DNA of 64,000 nucleotides, from assembly GCA_016720395.1 (NCBI GenBank), contig JADKKR010000009.1, forward strand, positions 227,940 through 291,939, given 5' to 3'. Each line of letters starts with the position of its first letter. Positions within the stretch are counted from its first letter, which is position 1. The stretch is from Geobacteraceae bacterium (GTDB taxonomy: Bacteria; Desulfobacterota; Desulfuromonadia; Geobacterales; Pseudopelobacteraceae). The translations under genes were made by a program, and so were the position numbers. The notes below the pieces were generated by a model, which was not told where the DNA came from, searched no databases, and was given only the letters and a program-made list of their open reading frames with translations. Shown here piece by piece: positions 8,210 to 17,167 of the stretch.

Positions 8210-9355
8210 CTACTTGATCATTGACCAGTCGCCCTTGACAACTCTCACCATTTCAAAGGCAGAAAGGTCAAGGCCGTTATGGTCTTTGGGAGACATGTTG
8301 AAAACACCCGAAATGCTGACCAGTTTCTGGGTCTGCTCAATCCCGTTTCTGATCTGCTCTGCGGATGCACCTGATTTTGTGATAGCCGAGCTTACCAGCA
8401 GGAACGCATCGTAGGCATATCCGCCGAATGTGGATGCTTCAACGCCGTAGGCCTTTTTGTATGACTGGTCATAATCCTTGAGCAGCTTGTACTGCGCATC
8501 ATTCTTCGGCAAAACGTCATAGATTGCCAACTTGCCGGCAGGCAACATGACACCCTCGGCAGCGTCAGGCCCGGCCAGCTCGATATATTTCTTGGAGGCA
8601 ACGCCATGGCTCATATAGAGCGGAATCTTGATGCCGAGCTGCTTGACATTTTTGGTAATCACCGCCGGTCCCGGATTGGTTCCCCAGCAGATGATCGCAT
8701 CCGGTTTGATGCCGCGGATCTTGGTTAACTGGGCTGTCATATCAGTATCTTTCGGACTGTAGACCTCGTCGGCAACAATCGAGAACCCTTTCTGTTTGGC
8801 CAGGGCCTTGAGCTGCTCACGTCCGGATGAACCGAAGCCGTCGGTAACCGTCAGCAGGGCAATAGTCTTCTGCTTCTGTTTGGTCATGTAGTTAAGGATC
8901 TTCTCGGCTGCCACGTGATCGTTGGCCGGGGTTTTGAACACCCAGTGTTTGACCGGATCGGTGATCTTGATTCCGGCCGCACAGGAAATCAGCGGAATCT
9001 TCTCTTTTTCCACCACAGGGATCACTGCCATGGATTCACCGGTCGTGCTCGGACCGATGATTACCGAAACCTTGTCGTCCTTGATCAGCTTGGTAGCCAG
9101 CTGAACGGCCTTTGTCGCATCGCCGGCAGTATCATAGATGACCGCCTCAAGCTTCATGCCGTTGATTCCCCCCTTGCTGTTGGTTTCCTTGACCAGCATC
9201 TCCAGAGTTTTCTTCTCAGGTTCCCCCAGAAATGAGGCCGGCCCGGTAACAGCAAACAGGCCTCCGATCTTGATGGTACCCGAGGCAAAGGATGCCGTCG
9301 CAGTCAACACACAGACACACACCGCACTGCATACCGCCAACAATTGCTTCATCAT
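8210..9355 (-). CDS. livK: Branched-chain amino acid ABC transporter substrate-binding protein (copy 1)
   Basis: A 381-residue periplasmic binding protein, homologous along its whole length to the downstream copy: IKIGGLFAVTGPASFLGEP, IIGPSTTGESMAVIPV, KDTDMTAQLTKIRG and YMSHGVASKKYIELAG all recur. The signal peptide covers the first ~24 residues. GAGGAGG precedes the ATG. Since one permease/ATPase set follows, the two proteins probably feed the same channel with different ligands; which ligand each binds cannot be told from the sequence. Confidence 0.93.
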   Translation of the reverse strand: MMKQLLAVCSAVCVCVLTATASFASGTIKIGGLFAVTGPASFLGEPEKKTLEMLVKETNSKGGINGMKLEAVIYDTAGDATKAVQLATKLIKDDKVSVIIGPSTTGESMAVIPVVEKEKIPLISCAAGIKITDPVKHWVFKTPANDHVAAEKILNYMTKQKQKTIALLTVTDGFGSSGREQLKALAKQKGFSIVADEVYSPKDTDMTAQLTKIRGIKPDAIICWGTNPGPAVITKNVKQLGIKIPLYMSHGVASKKYIELAGPDAAEGVMLPAGKLAIYDVLPKNDAQYKLLKDYDQSYKKAYGVEASTFGGYAYDAFLLVSSAITKSGASAEQIRNGIEQTQKLVSISGVFNMSPKDHNGLDLSAFEMVRVVKGDWSMIK

Positions 9356-9379
9356 GTTATCCTCCTCTATAAATATGTG

Positions 9380-9811
9380 TTACAGGCTGTAGAGTCTTTC
9401 GCCTTCAAGGATTGTAAAACCGCTCCCCTTGAGTGAGTCGATCGCCTTATCGGTCTCGTCAAAGCGGAAGATGATGACGGCGTTTCCGCCGCAGCGCTCG
9501 ACGAAGGCATACATATATTCCACATTGATCTGTCCTGCATCCAGGGTCTGCAGAAGCGATGACAGTCCGCCGGGACGGTCCGGGACCTCGACCGCCACCA
9601 CCTCGGTCTTGCTGACAGTGAAGCCCCTCTCCTTAAGCACCGTCTTGGCTGTTTCCACGTCGTCGACTATCAGGCGCAGGATACCGAAATCTGACGTGTC
9701 TGCCAGGGACAATGCCCGAATGTTTATGCCGGCGTCACCAAGGATACGGGTGATCTCGGCCAGCCTCCCGGATTTGTTTTCGATGAAAATGGATATTTGT
9801 TCGACTTTCAT
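9380..9811 (-). CDS. Tandem ACT domain regulatory protein, 143 aa
   Basis: Two ACT folds in a row: residues 1-68 (KVEQISIFIENKSGRLAEITRIL, then NIRALSLADTSDFGILRLI) and 70-143 (VVAVEVPDRPGGLSSLLQTL, then NVEYMYAFVER). ACT domains bind amino acids. Proteins of this exact shape occur beside indolepyruvate oxidoreductase/phenylacetate-CoA ligase genes in anaerobes. The start at 9811 is set by GGAGG 6 nt upstream; a 22-residue upstream extension has no ribosome site and contains repeat sequence. It sits 24 nt before the first livK, so it may sense the transported amino acids. Confidence 0.85.
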   Translation of the reverse strand: MKVEQISIFIENKSGRLAEITRILGDAGINIRALSLADTSDFGILRLIVDDVETAKTVLKERGFTVSKTEVVAVEVPDRPGGLSSLLQTLDAGQINVEYMYAFVERCGGNAVIIFRFDETDKAIDSLKGSGFTILEGERLYSL

Positions 9812-9830
9812 AAAGACCTCCAATCCTTTT

Positions 9831-9970
9831 TGTAACCACGAAGAACACGAAGGGACACGAAGAACTGTCAATTTCAATTAAACAAAAACTACGAAACACA
9901 AAAAAACATGAAATGAAAATGTCTGAGTTTGTGTATTGCTTCAGGCGTCTTCATGTCCTTCGTGGTTACA
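9831..9970. repeat. CCACGAAG-type intergenic repeat with inverted ends
   Basis: A perfect 13-bp inverted pair (9831-9843, TGTAACCACGAAG, and 9958-9970) bounds an AT-rich spacer. Inside the left side are further direct units ACACGAAG and GACACGAAG. Repeats of this CCACGAAG/ACACGAAG kind are widespread between genes in Geobacter-like genomes. It fills the gap between paaK and the ACT gene; no gene is seen in it. Confidence 0.65.
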
Positions 9971-9983
9971 GAAGTCGCAGTAG

Positions 9984-11285
9984 CTAGAGCTTCCTGTTGT
10001 CGATCACGCGCCGGGCCTTGCCCTCACTGCGCTGGATGGTTTTAGGCTCCACCAGCTTGGCGCTGCAGGTGACTCCCAGCATGTCCTTGATCTCCTTCTC
10101 AATGCGCTTGGCAAGCTTTTGAAGGACTTTTACCTCATCGGAAAAGAGGCGTTCATCCACCTCCACCTGGACTTCCAGCGTATCAAGATTTTCCGCCCGG
10201 TCGACGACCAGCAGGTAATGCGGCTCCACGCCTTCGATCCCCACCAGGATAGCCTCTATCTGTGACGGAAATACATTGACACCGCGGATGATCAGCATGT
10301 CGTCGGAACGACCGCTCATGCGGGTGATGCGGGCATGGCTGCGACCGCAGACGCAGGGTTCATAGGTTATACTGGTGATGTCCCGGGTACGGTAGCGGAT
10401 CAAGGGAATACCCTGCTTGGTTATGGTAGTGATAACCAGTTCGCCACGTTCGCCCTCCGCAACCCGCTGGCCGGTCTCGGGATTGATGATCTCGGGGATG
10501 AAATGGTCCTCCCAGATATGCAGGCCCTGCTTGGCCTCGATGCATTCGATGGCAACACCGGGCCCCATGATCTCGGACAGGCCGTAGATGTCTATGGCGG
10601 CGAGGTTAAGCTTCTCCTCGATCTCACCGCGCATGGCTTCGGACCAGGGCTCGGCTCCGAAGATACCGACTCTCAGTTTGAGGTTTCTGAAGTCCACACC
10701 CTCGGCCCGTGCCTCTTCGGCCATGAACAGGGAATAGGATGGTGTGCAGGTCAGGACGGTGGAACCGAAATCCTGCATGATCATGATCTGGCGCTTGGTG
10801 TTTCCGCCTGAAATGGGAATAACCGAAGCTCCCAGTCGCTCGGCGCCGTAGTGCGCCCCCAGGCCGCCGGTAAACAGGCCGTATCCATAGGCATTGTGGA
10901 TGATGTCGCCTTTATGGGCGCCTGCCGAAACAAATGACCGGGCCATCAGCTCCGACCAGATCTCAATATCCTTATGGGTATAGCCGACAACTGTCGGTTT
11001 TCCGGTAGTACCGCTGGAGGCGTGAATGCGGACAATCTCATCCATCGGGGCGGCAAAGAGGCCGTAGGGATAGGAATCGCGCATGTCCTGCTTGGTGGTG
11101 AACGGGAGTTTCTGCAGGTCGTCCAGGCAGGTCACCTCTGAGGGGCGGATGCCGGCCCTGTCCAGTGACGTCCTGTAAAACGGCACATTGGCATACACCC
11201 GCTCCAGAACGCTCTGAAGACGTTTCAGCTGCAGCGCCTCAAGCGCCGGACGGGGCATGGTCTCAAATTCATCGTTGAAAAACAT
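9984..11285 (-). CDS. paaK: Phenylacetate-CoA ligase family AMP-forming enzyme
   Basis: Activates phenylacetate or a related aryl acetate with ATP and CoA. The ANL-superfamily phosphate loop is SSGTTGKPTVVGYT (about 91-104), the A5 region reads YGLSEIMGPGVA, and the C-terminal AMP-binding domain holds the RSDDMLIIRGVNVFPSQIE hinge; total 433 aa, normal for PaaK. It follows iorAB and a carbonic anhydrase gene, so it may handle aryl acids or CoA esters linked to indolepyruvate/phenylpyruvate oxidation. The true substrate is inferred. Confidence 0.88.
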   Translation of the reverse strand: MFFNDEFETMPRPALEALQLKRLQSVLERVYANVPFYRTSLDRAGIRPSEVTCLDDLQKLPFTTKQDMRDSYPYGLFAAPMDEIVRIHASSGTTGKPTVVGYTHKDIEIWSELMARSFVSAGAHKGDIIHNAYGYGLFTGGLGAHYGAERLGASVIPISGGNTKRQIMIMQDFGSTVLTCTPSYSLFMAEEARAEGVDFRNLKLRVGIFGAEPWSEAMRGEIEEKLNLAAIDIYGLSEIMGPGVAIECIEAKQGLHIWEDHFIPEIINPETGQRVAEGERGELVITTITKQGIPLIRYRTRDITSITYEPCVCGRSHARITRMSGRSDDMLIIRGVNVFPSQIEAILVGIEGVEPHYLLVVDRAENLDTLEVQVEVDERLFSDEVKVLQKLAKRIEKEIKDMLGVTCSAKLVEPKTIQRSEGKARRVIDNRKL

Positions 11286-11305
11286 ACGCTCGCTACCTCA
11301 GGGTT

Positions 11306-11923
11306 TTATATGCAGCAACTTCCGGCACCGCCGGCGGCAGGCTGATCGGCAACAAGACCGGCGGCAAAACTTTCCCGGGTATAACCGTTGACCACGATCT
11401 CCAGATGACCGTCGTTGGGGCAGAACAAAAGACCATGAATCGGAACATCCTGTGGAATCAGAGGGTTGTGACTGATGATTTTAACCACTCGTTCAACATT
11501 CTCGACGGGATGGGAAAAGATGCCCAGCCATTGCTTCAAATCCGGAACATGGATATCGATCACATCCGGAGAGATGCCGCGCCTGACCATGTCCCGCTTG
11601 ACCGATTCGGCATCTATCTCAGCCATGCCACAGTCCCTGTGCCCGATAACAAAGACCTCTTCCACCCCCAGCATGAAAACACCGGCCACAAGGCTCCTGA
11701 TAACCGCACCAGACATGGGGTCGACGATCGTGTTGCCGGCGTTTTTGATAACCTTGGCTTCACCCCGCTTGAGCCCCATGGCCGGCTCGAGGAAATCAAC
11801 CAGACGGGTGTCCATGCAGGTAAATATTGCAATCTGTTTTTTGGGGGATTTGGGCAGCGGAGGAAACGCGTTAGGCCGCACAAAGCTCCTGTTGGCTGTG
11901 ATGATTGATTCAAGCTGAGTCAT
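11306..11923 (-). CDS. Beta-class carbonic anhydrase
   Basis: A zinc enzyme for CO2/bicarbonate interconversion. Family ligands are visible: Cys-x-Asp-x-Arg in FTCMDTRLVDF (about residue 35) and His-x-x-Cys in IGHRDCGM (about 90). It is 205 aa, the size of the short beta-class type. The start at 11923 is 1 nt after the iorB stop; 15 upstream codons overlapping iorB were rejected. Position between iorB and paaK suggests it manages CO2 released by the 2-oxoacid ferredoxin oxidoreductase (inference). Confidence 0.85.
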   Translation of the reverse strand: MTQLESIITANRSFVRPNAFPPLPKSPKKQIAIFTCMDTRLVDFLEPAMGLKRGEAKVIKNAGNTIVDPMSGAVIRSLVAGVFMLGVEEVFVIGHRDCGMAEIDAESVKRDMVRRGISPDVIDIHVPDLKQWLGIFSHPVENVERVVKIISHNPLIPQDVPIHGLLFCPNDGHLEIVVNGYTRESFAAGLVADQPAAGGAGSCCI

Positions 11924-11924
11924 G

Positions 11925-12503
11925 CTAGAGCTCCCTGCCGATCTTGAACGCCGCTTTATTGACCTCAAGCGCTTTGGGCGGCACCATCTTTTCCAGCGCC
12001 TTCATCCAGAAGTCCTCGGCTATAGCCAGGCGCCGGGACACGGCACCGAGCAGGACCGTATTGGCGGCCCTGACATTGCCCGCTCCCTGGGCGATTTTCT
12101 GGCCATCCACCAGAATGAAATCCGGGAAATGATCCTGAATCCGCATCACCAGATCAGCAGGATACGCCTCCTGGCCCATCAGCACAGACGGCGGGGAGAT
12201 CTGCAGGTCATTGGCAACCACAATCCCGCCGGGCTTGATAAGCGGCAGAGATCGACAGGTCTCCATCAGCTCGAAACCGAAAAGGATATCCCCCTCCCCT
12301 TCAGGAACGATCGGAGAAAAAACCTCCGTGCCGTAACGGACATGTGAAACAACACTTCCGCCACGCTGGGACATGCCGTGAATCTCGCTTTTCTTGACAT
12401 CGAAACCGGCCAGCATGGCTGCCTCGGAAAGAACCTCGGAGGCCAGCAGGATGCCCTGGCCCCCGACACCTACCAGTAGTATGTTGGTTATCTGCCGGCT
12501 CAT
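11925..12503 (-). CDS. iorB: Indolepyruvate ferredoxin oxidoreductase, beta subunit
   Basis: The gamma-type domain subunit (192 aa) of an aryl-pyruvate:ferredoxin oxidoreductase. It starts with ILLVGVGGQGILLASEVL and has the GMSQRGGSVVSHVRYG motif that contacts CoA/TPP in this family. Its ATG overlaps the iorA stop as ATGA, so the subunits are coupled. With IorA it oxidises indolepyruvate or phenylpyruvate to the aryl acetyl-CoA, reducing ferredoxin. Confidence 0.92.
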   Translation of the reverse strand: MSRQITNILLVGVGGQGILLASEVLSEAAMLAGFDVKKSEIHGMSQRGGSVVSHVRYGTEVFSPIVPEGEGDILFGFELMETCRSLPLIKPGGIVVANDLQISPPSVLMGQEAYPADLVMRIQDHFPDFILVDGQKIAQGAGNVRAANTVLLGAVSRRLAIAEDFWMKALEKMVPPKALEVNKAAFKIGREL

Positions 12504-14260
12504 TTTTCACTCCCGATTGCATCGAACTTGCACAACTGGCGGCAGACATCGCAGCCGGTACAGAGCAGCGGATCGATCCAGGCCTTGCCTTTTTTGCTGC
12601 CGTCAGCCGCAGGCCGCCACTCGATGGCCGGACAGCCGATCTTCAGGCAGGCGCGGCAACCGGTGCAGGCTTCCGTGTCGACCGCATAAACCGGTCCCTT
12701 CAGGAAGACATCCTCGCGCTTGATCAGTACACAGGGCTTGTTGGTTATAACTACGGATGTTTCGGATCGTTCCATCTCTTCTGCAATAACCCGTTTCGTC
12801 TCTTCCAGGTCAAGCGGATTAATGATCCGTATATTCTTTACACCCAGGGCTTTGCAGAGCAGGGGGATATTGACAGCATGTGCAGGGTCGTCCATCAGGG
12901 TGAAGCCGGTGGCAGGGTTATCCTGCCTTCCGGTCATGGCGGTGATGCTGTTGTCCAGAATGACCACCGTAGCCGGGGAGTTGTTATAGACCATATCCAT
13001 CAGGCCGTTGATGCCGGTGTGCAGGAAGGTCGAGTCGCCGATCACGGCCACAACCTTTTTCTTTTCCTCATCAGAGACGACCTTGGTCACTCCGGTGGCC
13101 ATGCCGATAGAGGCTCCCATGCAGACACAGGTATCCATGGCGGAAAGGGGCGGCATGAATCCGAGGGTATAGCAGCCGATATCACCGGTCACATAGGCCT
13201 TGAGCTGGTTAAGGGCAAAAAACACCCCGCGGTGGGGACAGCCGGGGCACATATTGGGCGGCCTGCCGGGAAGCTTTCCGGGAGAAGTCGCCACAGGTTG
13301 CGGCAGTCCAAAGGCATTTCGCAGGCGACCGGGGGTCATCTCGCCGCACAGGGAAATGATCTCCTTGCCGGTTGCCACAATACCCATGGCCCTGACCTGC
13401 TGTTCGATAAAGGGGTCCAGCTCCTCAACCACATAGAGCTTGTCGACCCGTGAGGCAAAGTCCCTGATCAGAGATTGGGGCAGCGGGTGGACCATACCGA
13501 GCTTGAGAGTCGAGGCCTCCGGCAAGACCTCACGTACATACTGGTAACAGACGCCGGAAGTGATGATGCCGATGGAGGGGTCACGCAGTTCCAGGCGATT
13601 GAGGGGCATCGCCGAACCTGCCTCGGAGAGTTCCAGGAGGCTCTTCTCCACGAGAGGGTGCCGCACGCGGGCATTGCCCGGCAGCATCACCAGCTTGGCA
13701 GGGTTCTTTTCCAGCCTCGGCTCCGGCAGGCCGGTGACCCGCTCGCCAAGCTCGACGATGGATTTGCCGTGAGAGATACGGGTACAGCTGCGCAGCATGA
13801 CAGGGGTGTCATACTGTTCCGACAGTTCGAACGCCAGGCGGGTGAAATCTTTGCACTCCTGGGAGTCCGCAGGCTCGAGCATGGGGACTTTGGCAAACCG
13901 GGCATAGTTGCGGCTGTCCTGCTCGTTCTGTGATGAGTGCATCTCGGGGTCATCAGCCACAACCAGAACCAACCCGCCGCGAACACCGGTATAGGCCAGC
14001 GTAAAGAGCGGATCGGCAGCAACGTTGACACCGACATGCTTCATGGTGCAGAGCGCCCGACCGCCACCAAAAGAGGCTCCGATAGCCACCTCGAGGGCAA
14101 CCTTCTCATTGGGGGCCCAGGATGAGTCGATTTCTTTGTAGGAAATCGTGTTTTCGAGAATTTCGGTAGAGGGCGTGCCGGGATAGGCACAGGCGACGAG
14201 GCAGCCTGCCTCAAATGCACCGCGCGCTATGGCTTCATTGCCGGAAAGAATTTCTCTCAT
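12500..14260 (-). CDS. iorA: Indolepyruvate ferredoxin oxidoreductase, alpha subunit
   Basis: The large TPP- and Fe-S-containing subunit (586 aa from this start). The N-terminal pyrimidine-binding domain begins LSGNEAIARGAFEAG; the TPP domain has GDIGCYTLG and GDSTFLHTGI; the C-terminus is a 2[4Fe-4S] ferredoxin with CTGCRACLKIGCP and CTGCDVCRQLC. The start at 14260 has AGGA 9 nt upstream; a GTG at 14311 lacks a ribosome site. It opens a run of co-directional genes down to rlmB. Confidence 0.93.
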   Translation of the reverse strand: MREILSGNEAIARGAFEAGCLVACAYPGTPSTEILENTISYKEIDSSWAPNEKVALEVAIGASFGGGRALCTMKHVGVNVAADPLFTLAYTGVRGGLVLVVADDPEMHSSQNEQDSRNYARFAKVPMLEPADSQECKDFTRLAFELSEQYDTPVMLRSCTRISHGKSIVELGERVTGLPEPRLEKNPAKLVMLPGNARVRHPLVEKSLLELSEAGSAMPLNRLELRDPSIGIITSGVCYQYVREVLPEASTLKLGMVHPLPQSLIRDFASRVDKLYVVEELDPFIEQQVRAMGIVATGKEIISLCGEMTPGRLRNAFGLPQPVATSPGKLPGRPPNMCPGCPHRGVFFALNQLKAYVTGDIGCYTLGFMPPLSAMDTCVCMGASIGMATGVTKVVSDEEKKKVVAVIGDSTFLHTGINGLMDMVYNNSPATVVILDNSITAMTGRQDNPATGFTLMDDPAHAVNIPLLCKALGVKNIRIINPLDLEETKRVIAEEMERSETSVVITNKPCVLIKREDVFLKGPVYAVDTEACTGCRACLKIGCPAIEWRPAADGSKKGKAWIDPLLCTGCDVCRQLCKFDAIGSEK

Positions 14261-14543
14261 GTATCGTATTCCTGCCTGACGATGTGTGGGATTGAGATTG
14301 AGATTTGGCACTATACTAAATCAGCAGTTCGATTGCAACAATGATGGAACAGCAAAACCGGCTCAAATGTGACAATCCTGCATGGCTCGTGTTCCGGAAT
14401 TACTGCCGGCAGCCTGAGGCCGAATTCTTTCATCAGATTCATTGATATATTTTTCGATAAAATCACAGCAGATCGCCCTATTGGCTCGACGGAACCCAGG
14501 GAGATGCATATAGTATTGCTATCAGAACACATCCGGAGGAATT

Positions 14544-14819
14544 ATGAAAATAGTCAGAAGAGACTGGATCTTTTTTGCTGTTGCGCTCGTTGTACTCGGA
14601 GCCCTTTTCATCGGCAAGGGCAGGTTGAAGTCAGCCAGCGTCCCTTATGACGAAAAACACACCCGGATATATGAGGACATGAACAAGGGGGGAGATAGAG
14701 CGGTAATTGAGAAAAATTGTCAGGTCTGTCACGGACCACGGAGTGTTCCCTTATCCAAAGGGCATCCACCAAAGGAGCAGTGCCTGATTTGCCACAAACT
14801 AGCCCAAATAATAAAATGA
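14544..14819 (+). CDS. Small membrane-anchored diheme c-type cytochrome, 91 aa
   Basis: One hydrophobic N-terminal segment (residues 9-24, signal anchor or signal peptide), then two heme-binding CxxCH motifs: CQVCH (~59) and CLICH (~80), spaced as in small Geobacter multiheme fragments. CGGAGGAATT stands directly before the ATG. A monocistronic unit: it is divergent from iorA and followed by a strong terminator. It should be a periplasmic electron carrier; the partner is unknown. Confidence 0.82.
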   Translation: MKIVRRDWIFFAVALVVLGALFIGKGRLKSASVPYDEKHTRIYEDMNKGGDRAVIEKNCQVCHGPRSVPLSKGHPPKEQCLICHKLAQIIK

Positions 14820-14850
14820 CGTCCGGATAAAAGACAAAACTGGCTGCAAA

Positions 14851-14893
14851 ACAGAAAGGTTACGGCATTTCTGCAGTAACCTTTCTGTTTTTT
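14851..14893 (+). terminator. Rho-independent terminator of the diheme cytochrome gene
   Basis: A perfect 13-bp stem (14851-14863 with 14876-14888) and a 12-nt loop are followed by a run of six T. The complementary strand has a weaker T-stretch, so it may also serve the convergent Sel1 gene. Confidence 0.85.
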
Positions 14894-14986
14894 GGAGCGC
14901 CTTCCCGGTAGATGCAAAATGACACGCATCTGCTCGCGAGGTTTATCCAGGATTGACCATTGAACCGCATCTCGAAGATATCTTAC

Positions 14987-16069
14987 TCAAGGCTTACCAA
15001 GGTACTTGCGGTCATGGGCATCCAGAGCTTTTAGAAAATTACCCGACTTAGTCAGTTCAGTAGAAAGCAGTTGAGCTTTCTTGACCTCTGTTTTACTCAT
15101 CTTTGCAAGCAGGGATTTTCGAAGTTTCCTGGCCTCAGGCATGCGATCAGCCGCCAGGCCACTGAGTGCATATGCCACAATAGTACTCTTTGGCGCGCCT
15201 TGGCCTGTTTCATACATTACCCCTAAATAGAAACGGGACTGGGCAAATCCCTGGTCAGCAGCCTTACGGAGCCAGATGGCTGCCTCCTTGTTGTTTTGAG
15301 GCACACCCAGGCCGTTGAAGTATAAAAATCCAAGGCTGTTTTGTGAACTGGCGTCACCATGATCGGCAGCCTTTCGGAACCATTCCGCCGCCGCCTTATA
15401 GTCCTTTGGTACGCCTTTGCCGGTGAAATACATTATTCCCAGATTGGCTTGCGCCGAAACCATGTTGAGTCCGGCAGCCTTAAGAAACCATGCTGCTGCC
15501 TCCTTGGCATCGCCGGGTACACCGTGACCATTGAGGTAGGCAATCCCCAAATTAAACATCGATTGGGGCATCCCCTGCTCAGCAGCCTTAAGGAAATACG
15601 TTACCGCCTCCTTGTAGTCCTGCGATATGCCCTGCCCCTTGTAATATGCCATCCCTAATGCATTCTGGGCTACGATATCACCCAGATCAGCCGCCTTATG
15701 GTACCAACGCACAGCTTGTGTGTCGTCATGAGGAACTATTTTTCCAGAGTTGTACATGGATGCGATTGTCAGCACAGCATCAGGATATCCCTGTTCAGCG
15801 GATTTTATCCACCAGACCACCGCACCGTTGGTATCTTGAGGTACGCCATTACCGTTCGCATATATCTGTCCCAGAATAAATTGTGCCCGTGCATTTCCCT
15901 GTATAGCAAGAGATTCACAAGCCTTTAAGGCACCGATAAGTTTTGTTTTATCGTACTCCAGGATACATTCATCCGAAGCAGACCATCCAGTCTGGGCACA
16001 TACTGTTATGTACACGGCAATCAGGGTTGTCAGTATTTTTCTCGTAATGCTGCTGGCTAATGGTCGCAT
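14987..16069 (-). CDS. Exported Sel1-repeat (SLR/TPR-like) protein, 360 aa
   Basis: A signal peptide (first ~29 residues, ending QTGWSAS) is followed by about seven Sel1 repeats of ~36 residues with the recurring pattern A-x-x-x-L-G-x-x-Y-x-x-G-x-G-V-P-x-D, for example LGIAYLNGHGVPGDAKEA and LGIMYFTGKGVPKDYKA. These solenoids bind other proteins, usually in the periplasm. No enzymatic motif is seen. The ribosome site before the ATG is weak. Convergent with the cytochrome gene. Confidence 0.85.
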   Translation of the reverse strand: MRPLASSITRKILTTLIAVYITVCAQTGWSASDECILEYDKTKLIGALKACESLAIQGNARAQFILGQIYANGNGVPQDTNGAVVWWIKSAEQGYPDAVLTIASMYNSGKIVPHDDTQAVRWYHKAADLGDIVAQNALGMAYYKGQGISQDYKEAVTYFLKAAEQGMPQSMFNLGIAYLNGHGVPGDAKEAAAWFLKAAGLNMVSAQANLGIMYFTGKGVPKDYKAAAEWFRKAADHGDASSQNSLGFLYFNGLGVPQNNKEAAIWLRKAADQGFAQSRFYLGVMYETGQGAPKSTIVAYALSGLAADRMPEARKLRKSLLAKMSKTEVKKAQLLSTELTKSGNFLKALDAHDRKYLGKP

Positions 16070-16170
16070 GGGGCAAACAATATCATCAATCAGTCAAATT
16101 ACAAATGAAACTGATGTGGTGTAACAATTCTCACCAGCAGGATCCCGCCGGATGCAACAATATGGTTATA

Positions 16171-16211
16171 ACAAAAAACAAAAGGACTTAACCGGTGTCG
16201 GCTAAGTCCTT
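16171..16211 (-). terminator. Rho-independent terminator of tRNA-Gly
   Basis: A 9-bp perfect stem (16182-16190 with 16203-16211) follows the tRNA on the minus strand, and the minus strand then reads TTTTGTTTTTT. Spacing of about 9 nt from the tRNA 3' end fits a single-gene tRNA transcript. Confidence 0.8.
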
Positions 16212-16219
16212 ATATTTAT

Positions 16220-16294
<75 letters not shown>

Positions 16295-16370
16295 GACGGA
16301 GGTGTAAAATGCCAAGAGCCGGCAGGTTTGTCAACTGTAATTTACGGCGCCGGGCGAACGGAACCCGTAT

Positions 16371-17165
16371 TTAACCTGCCCTTCCGCGAAACGGCAACAT
16401 GAGCAGGTAACCGATTCCAAGCCTGCCGGCATCACGAAACTCCTTCAGACCGATAGTCATCCCGATGTGCCCGTGCTGTGGCTGGTCACGATACGTCCCC
16501 AAAATCCGGTCCCACCAGGGAAGGTTAAAACTAAAGTTGCTGTCGGTCTCCCGGGGAATGACCGAGTGATGTACGCGGTGCATGTCAGGCGTGACAAGTA
16601 TCAGGCGCAGCCAGCGGTCGACCGCCTCTGATATCCGCAGGTTCCCGTGATTGAAAAGCGAAGTGGCATTGAGCAGCACCTCAAAAATCAACACGGCAAT
16701 GGCCGGGGCACCAAGAACAGCTACCGTACCTATTTTTATGAGCAGGGAAAACAGAATCTCAACAGGGTGAAAGCGGTTGCCGCTGGAGACGTCGATATCC
16801 AGATCGGTATGATGCATCCGGTGAAAACGCCAGAAGAAGGGGATACGATGAAAGGCCCGGTGCTGGAGGTATATGACCAGGTCGAGCGCCAGGATCGCCA
16901 GGATAATTTTCAGCCAGGGCGCTACCGCCAGCACATTTAAAAGCCCCCAGCCATAAAACCTTGCTAGTTCAGCCACACCTGCCGGCATCAACGGCAGAAC
17001 CAGCCGGACGACAAGCGAGTCGATAACGACGATGCTGCAGTTGCATAACCAGCGCTGTCCTTTTGGAACCGTCAGTGGCCGGCGGGGCCAGAGGTGCTCT
17101 GCCGTAGCTACCAGCAGAAAAACGCCCAGGAAAGAGAACAGCCGTATGGTGGAATCGTTATTCAC
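16371..17165 (-). CDS. Sterol desaturase / fatty acid hydroxylase family membrane enzyme
   Basis: A di-iron membrane oxygenase family member, 264 aa. The eight-His signature is clear: HRAFH (~104), HRMHH (~115) and HRVHH (~199), set between about four hydrophobic segments. The start is GTG, 2 nt after the thrC stop, so it is probably co-transcribed with thrC. The lipid substrate is not evident. An O2-dependent enzyme is notable in a probable anaerobe, though the family is found in many. Confidence 0.85.
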   Translation of the reverse strand: MNNDSTIRLFSFLGVFLLVATAEHLWPRRPLTVPKGQRWLCNCSIVVIDSLVVRLVLPLMPAGVAELARFYGWGLLNVLAVAPWLKIILAILALDLVIYLQHRAFHRIPFFWRFHRMHHTDLDIDVSSGNRFHPVEILFSLLIKIGTVAVLGAPAIAVLIFEVLLNATSLFNHGNLRISEAVDRWLRLILVTPDMHRVHHSVIPRETDSNFSFNLPWWDRILGTYRDQPQHGHIGMTIGLKEFRDAGRLGIGYLLMLPFRGRAG

Positions 17166-17167
17166 CC

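Noticed and set aside
14311..14650. Small frames on both strands between iorA and the diheme cytochrome
   Set aside because: They overlap the promoter region, lack ribosome sites and show no motif.
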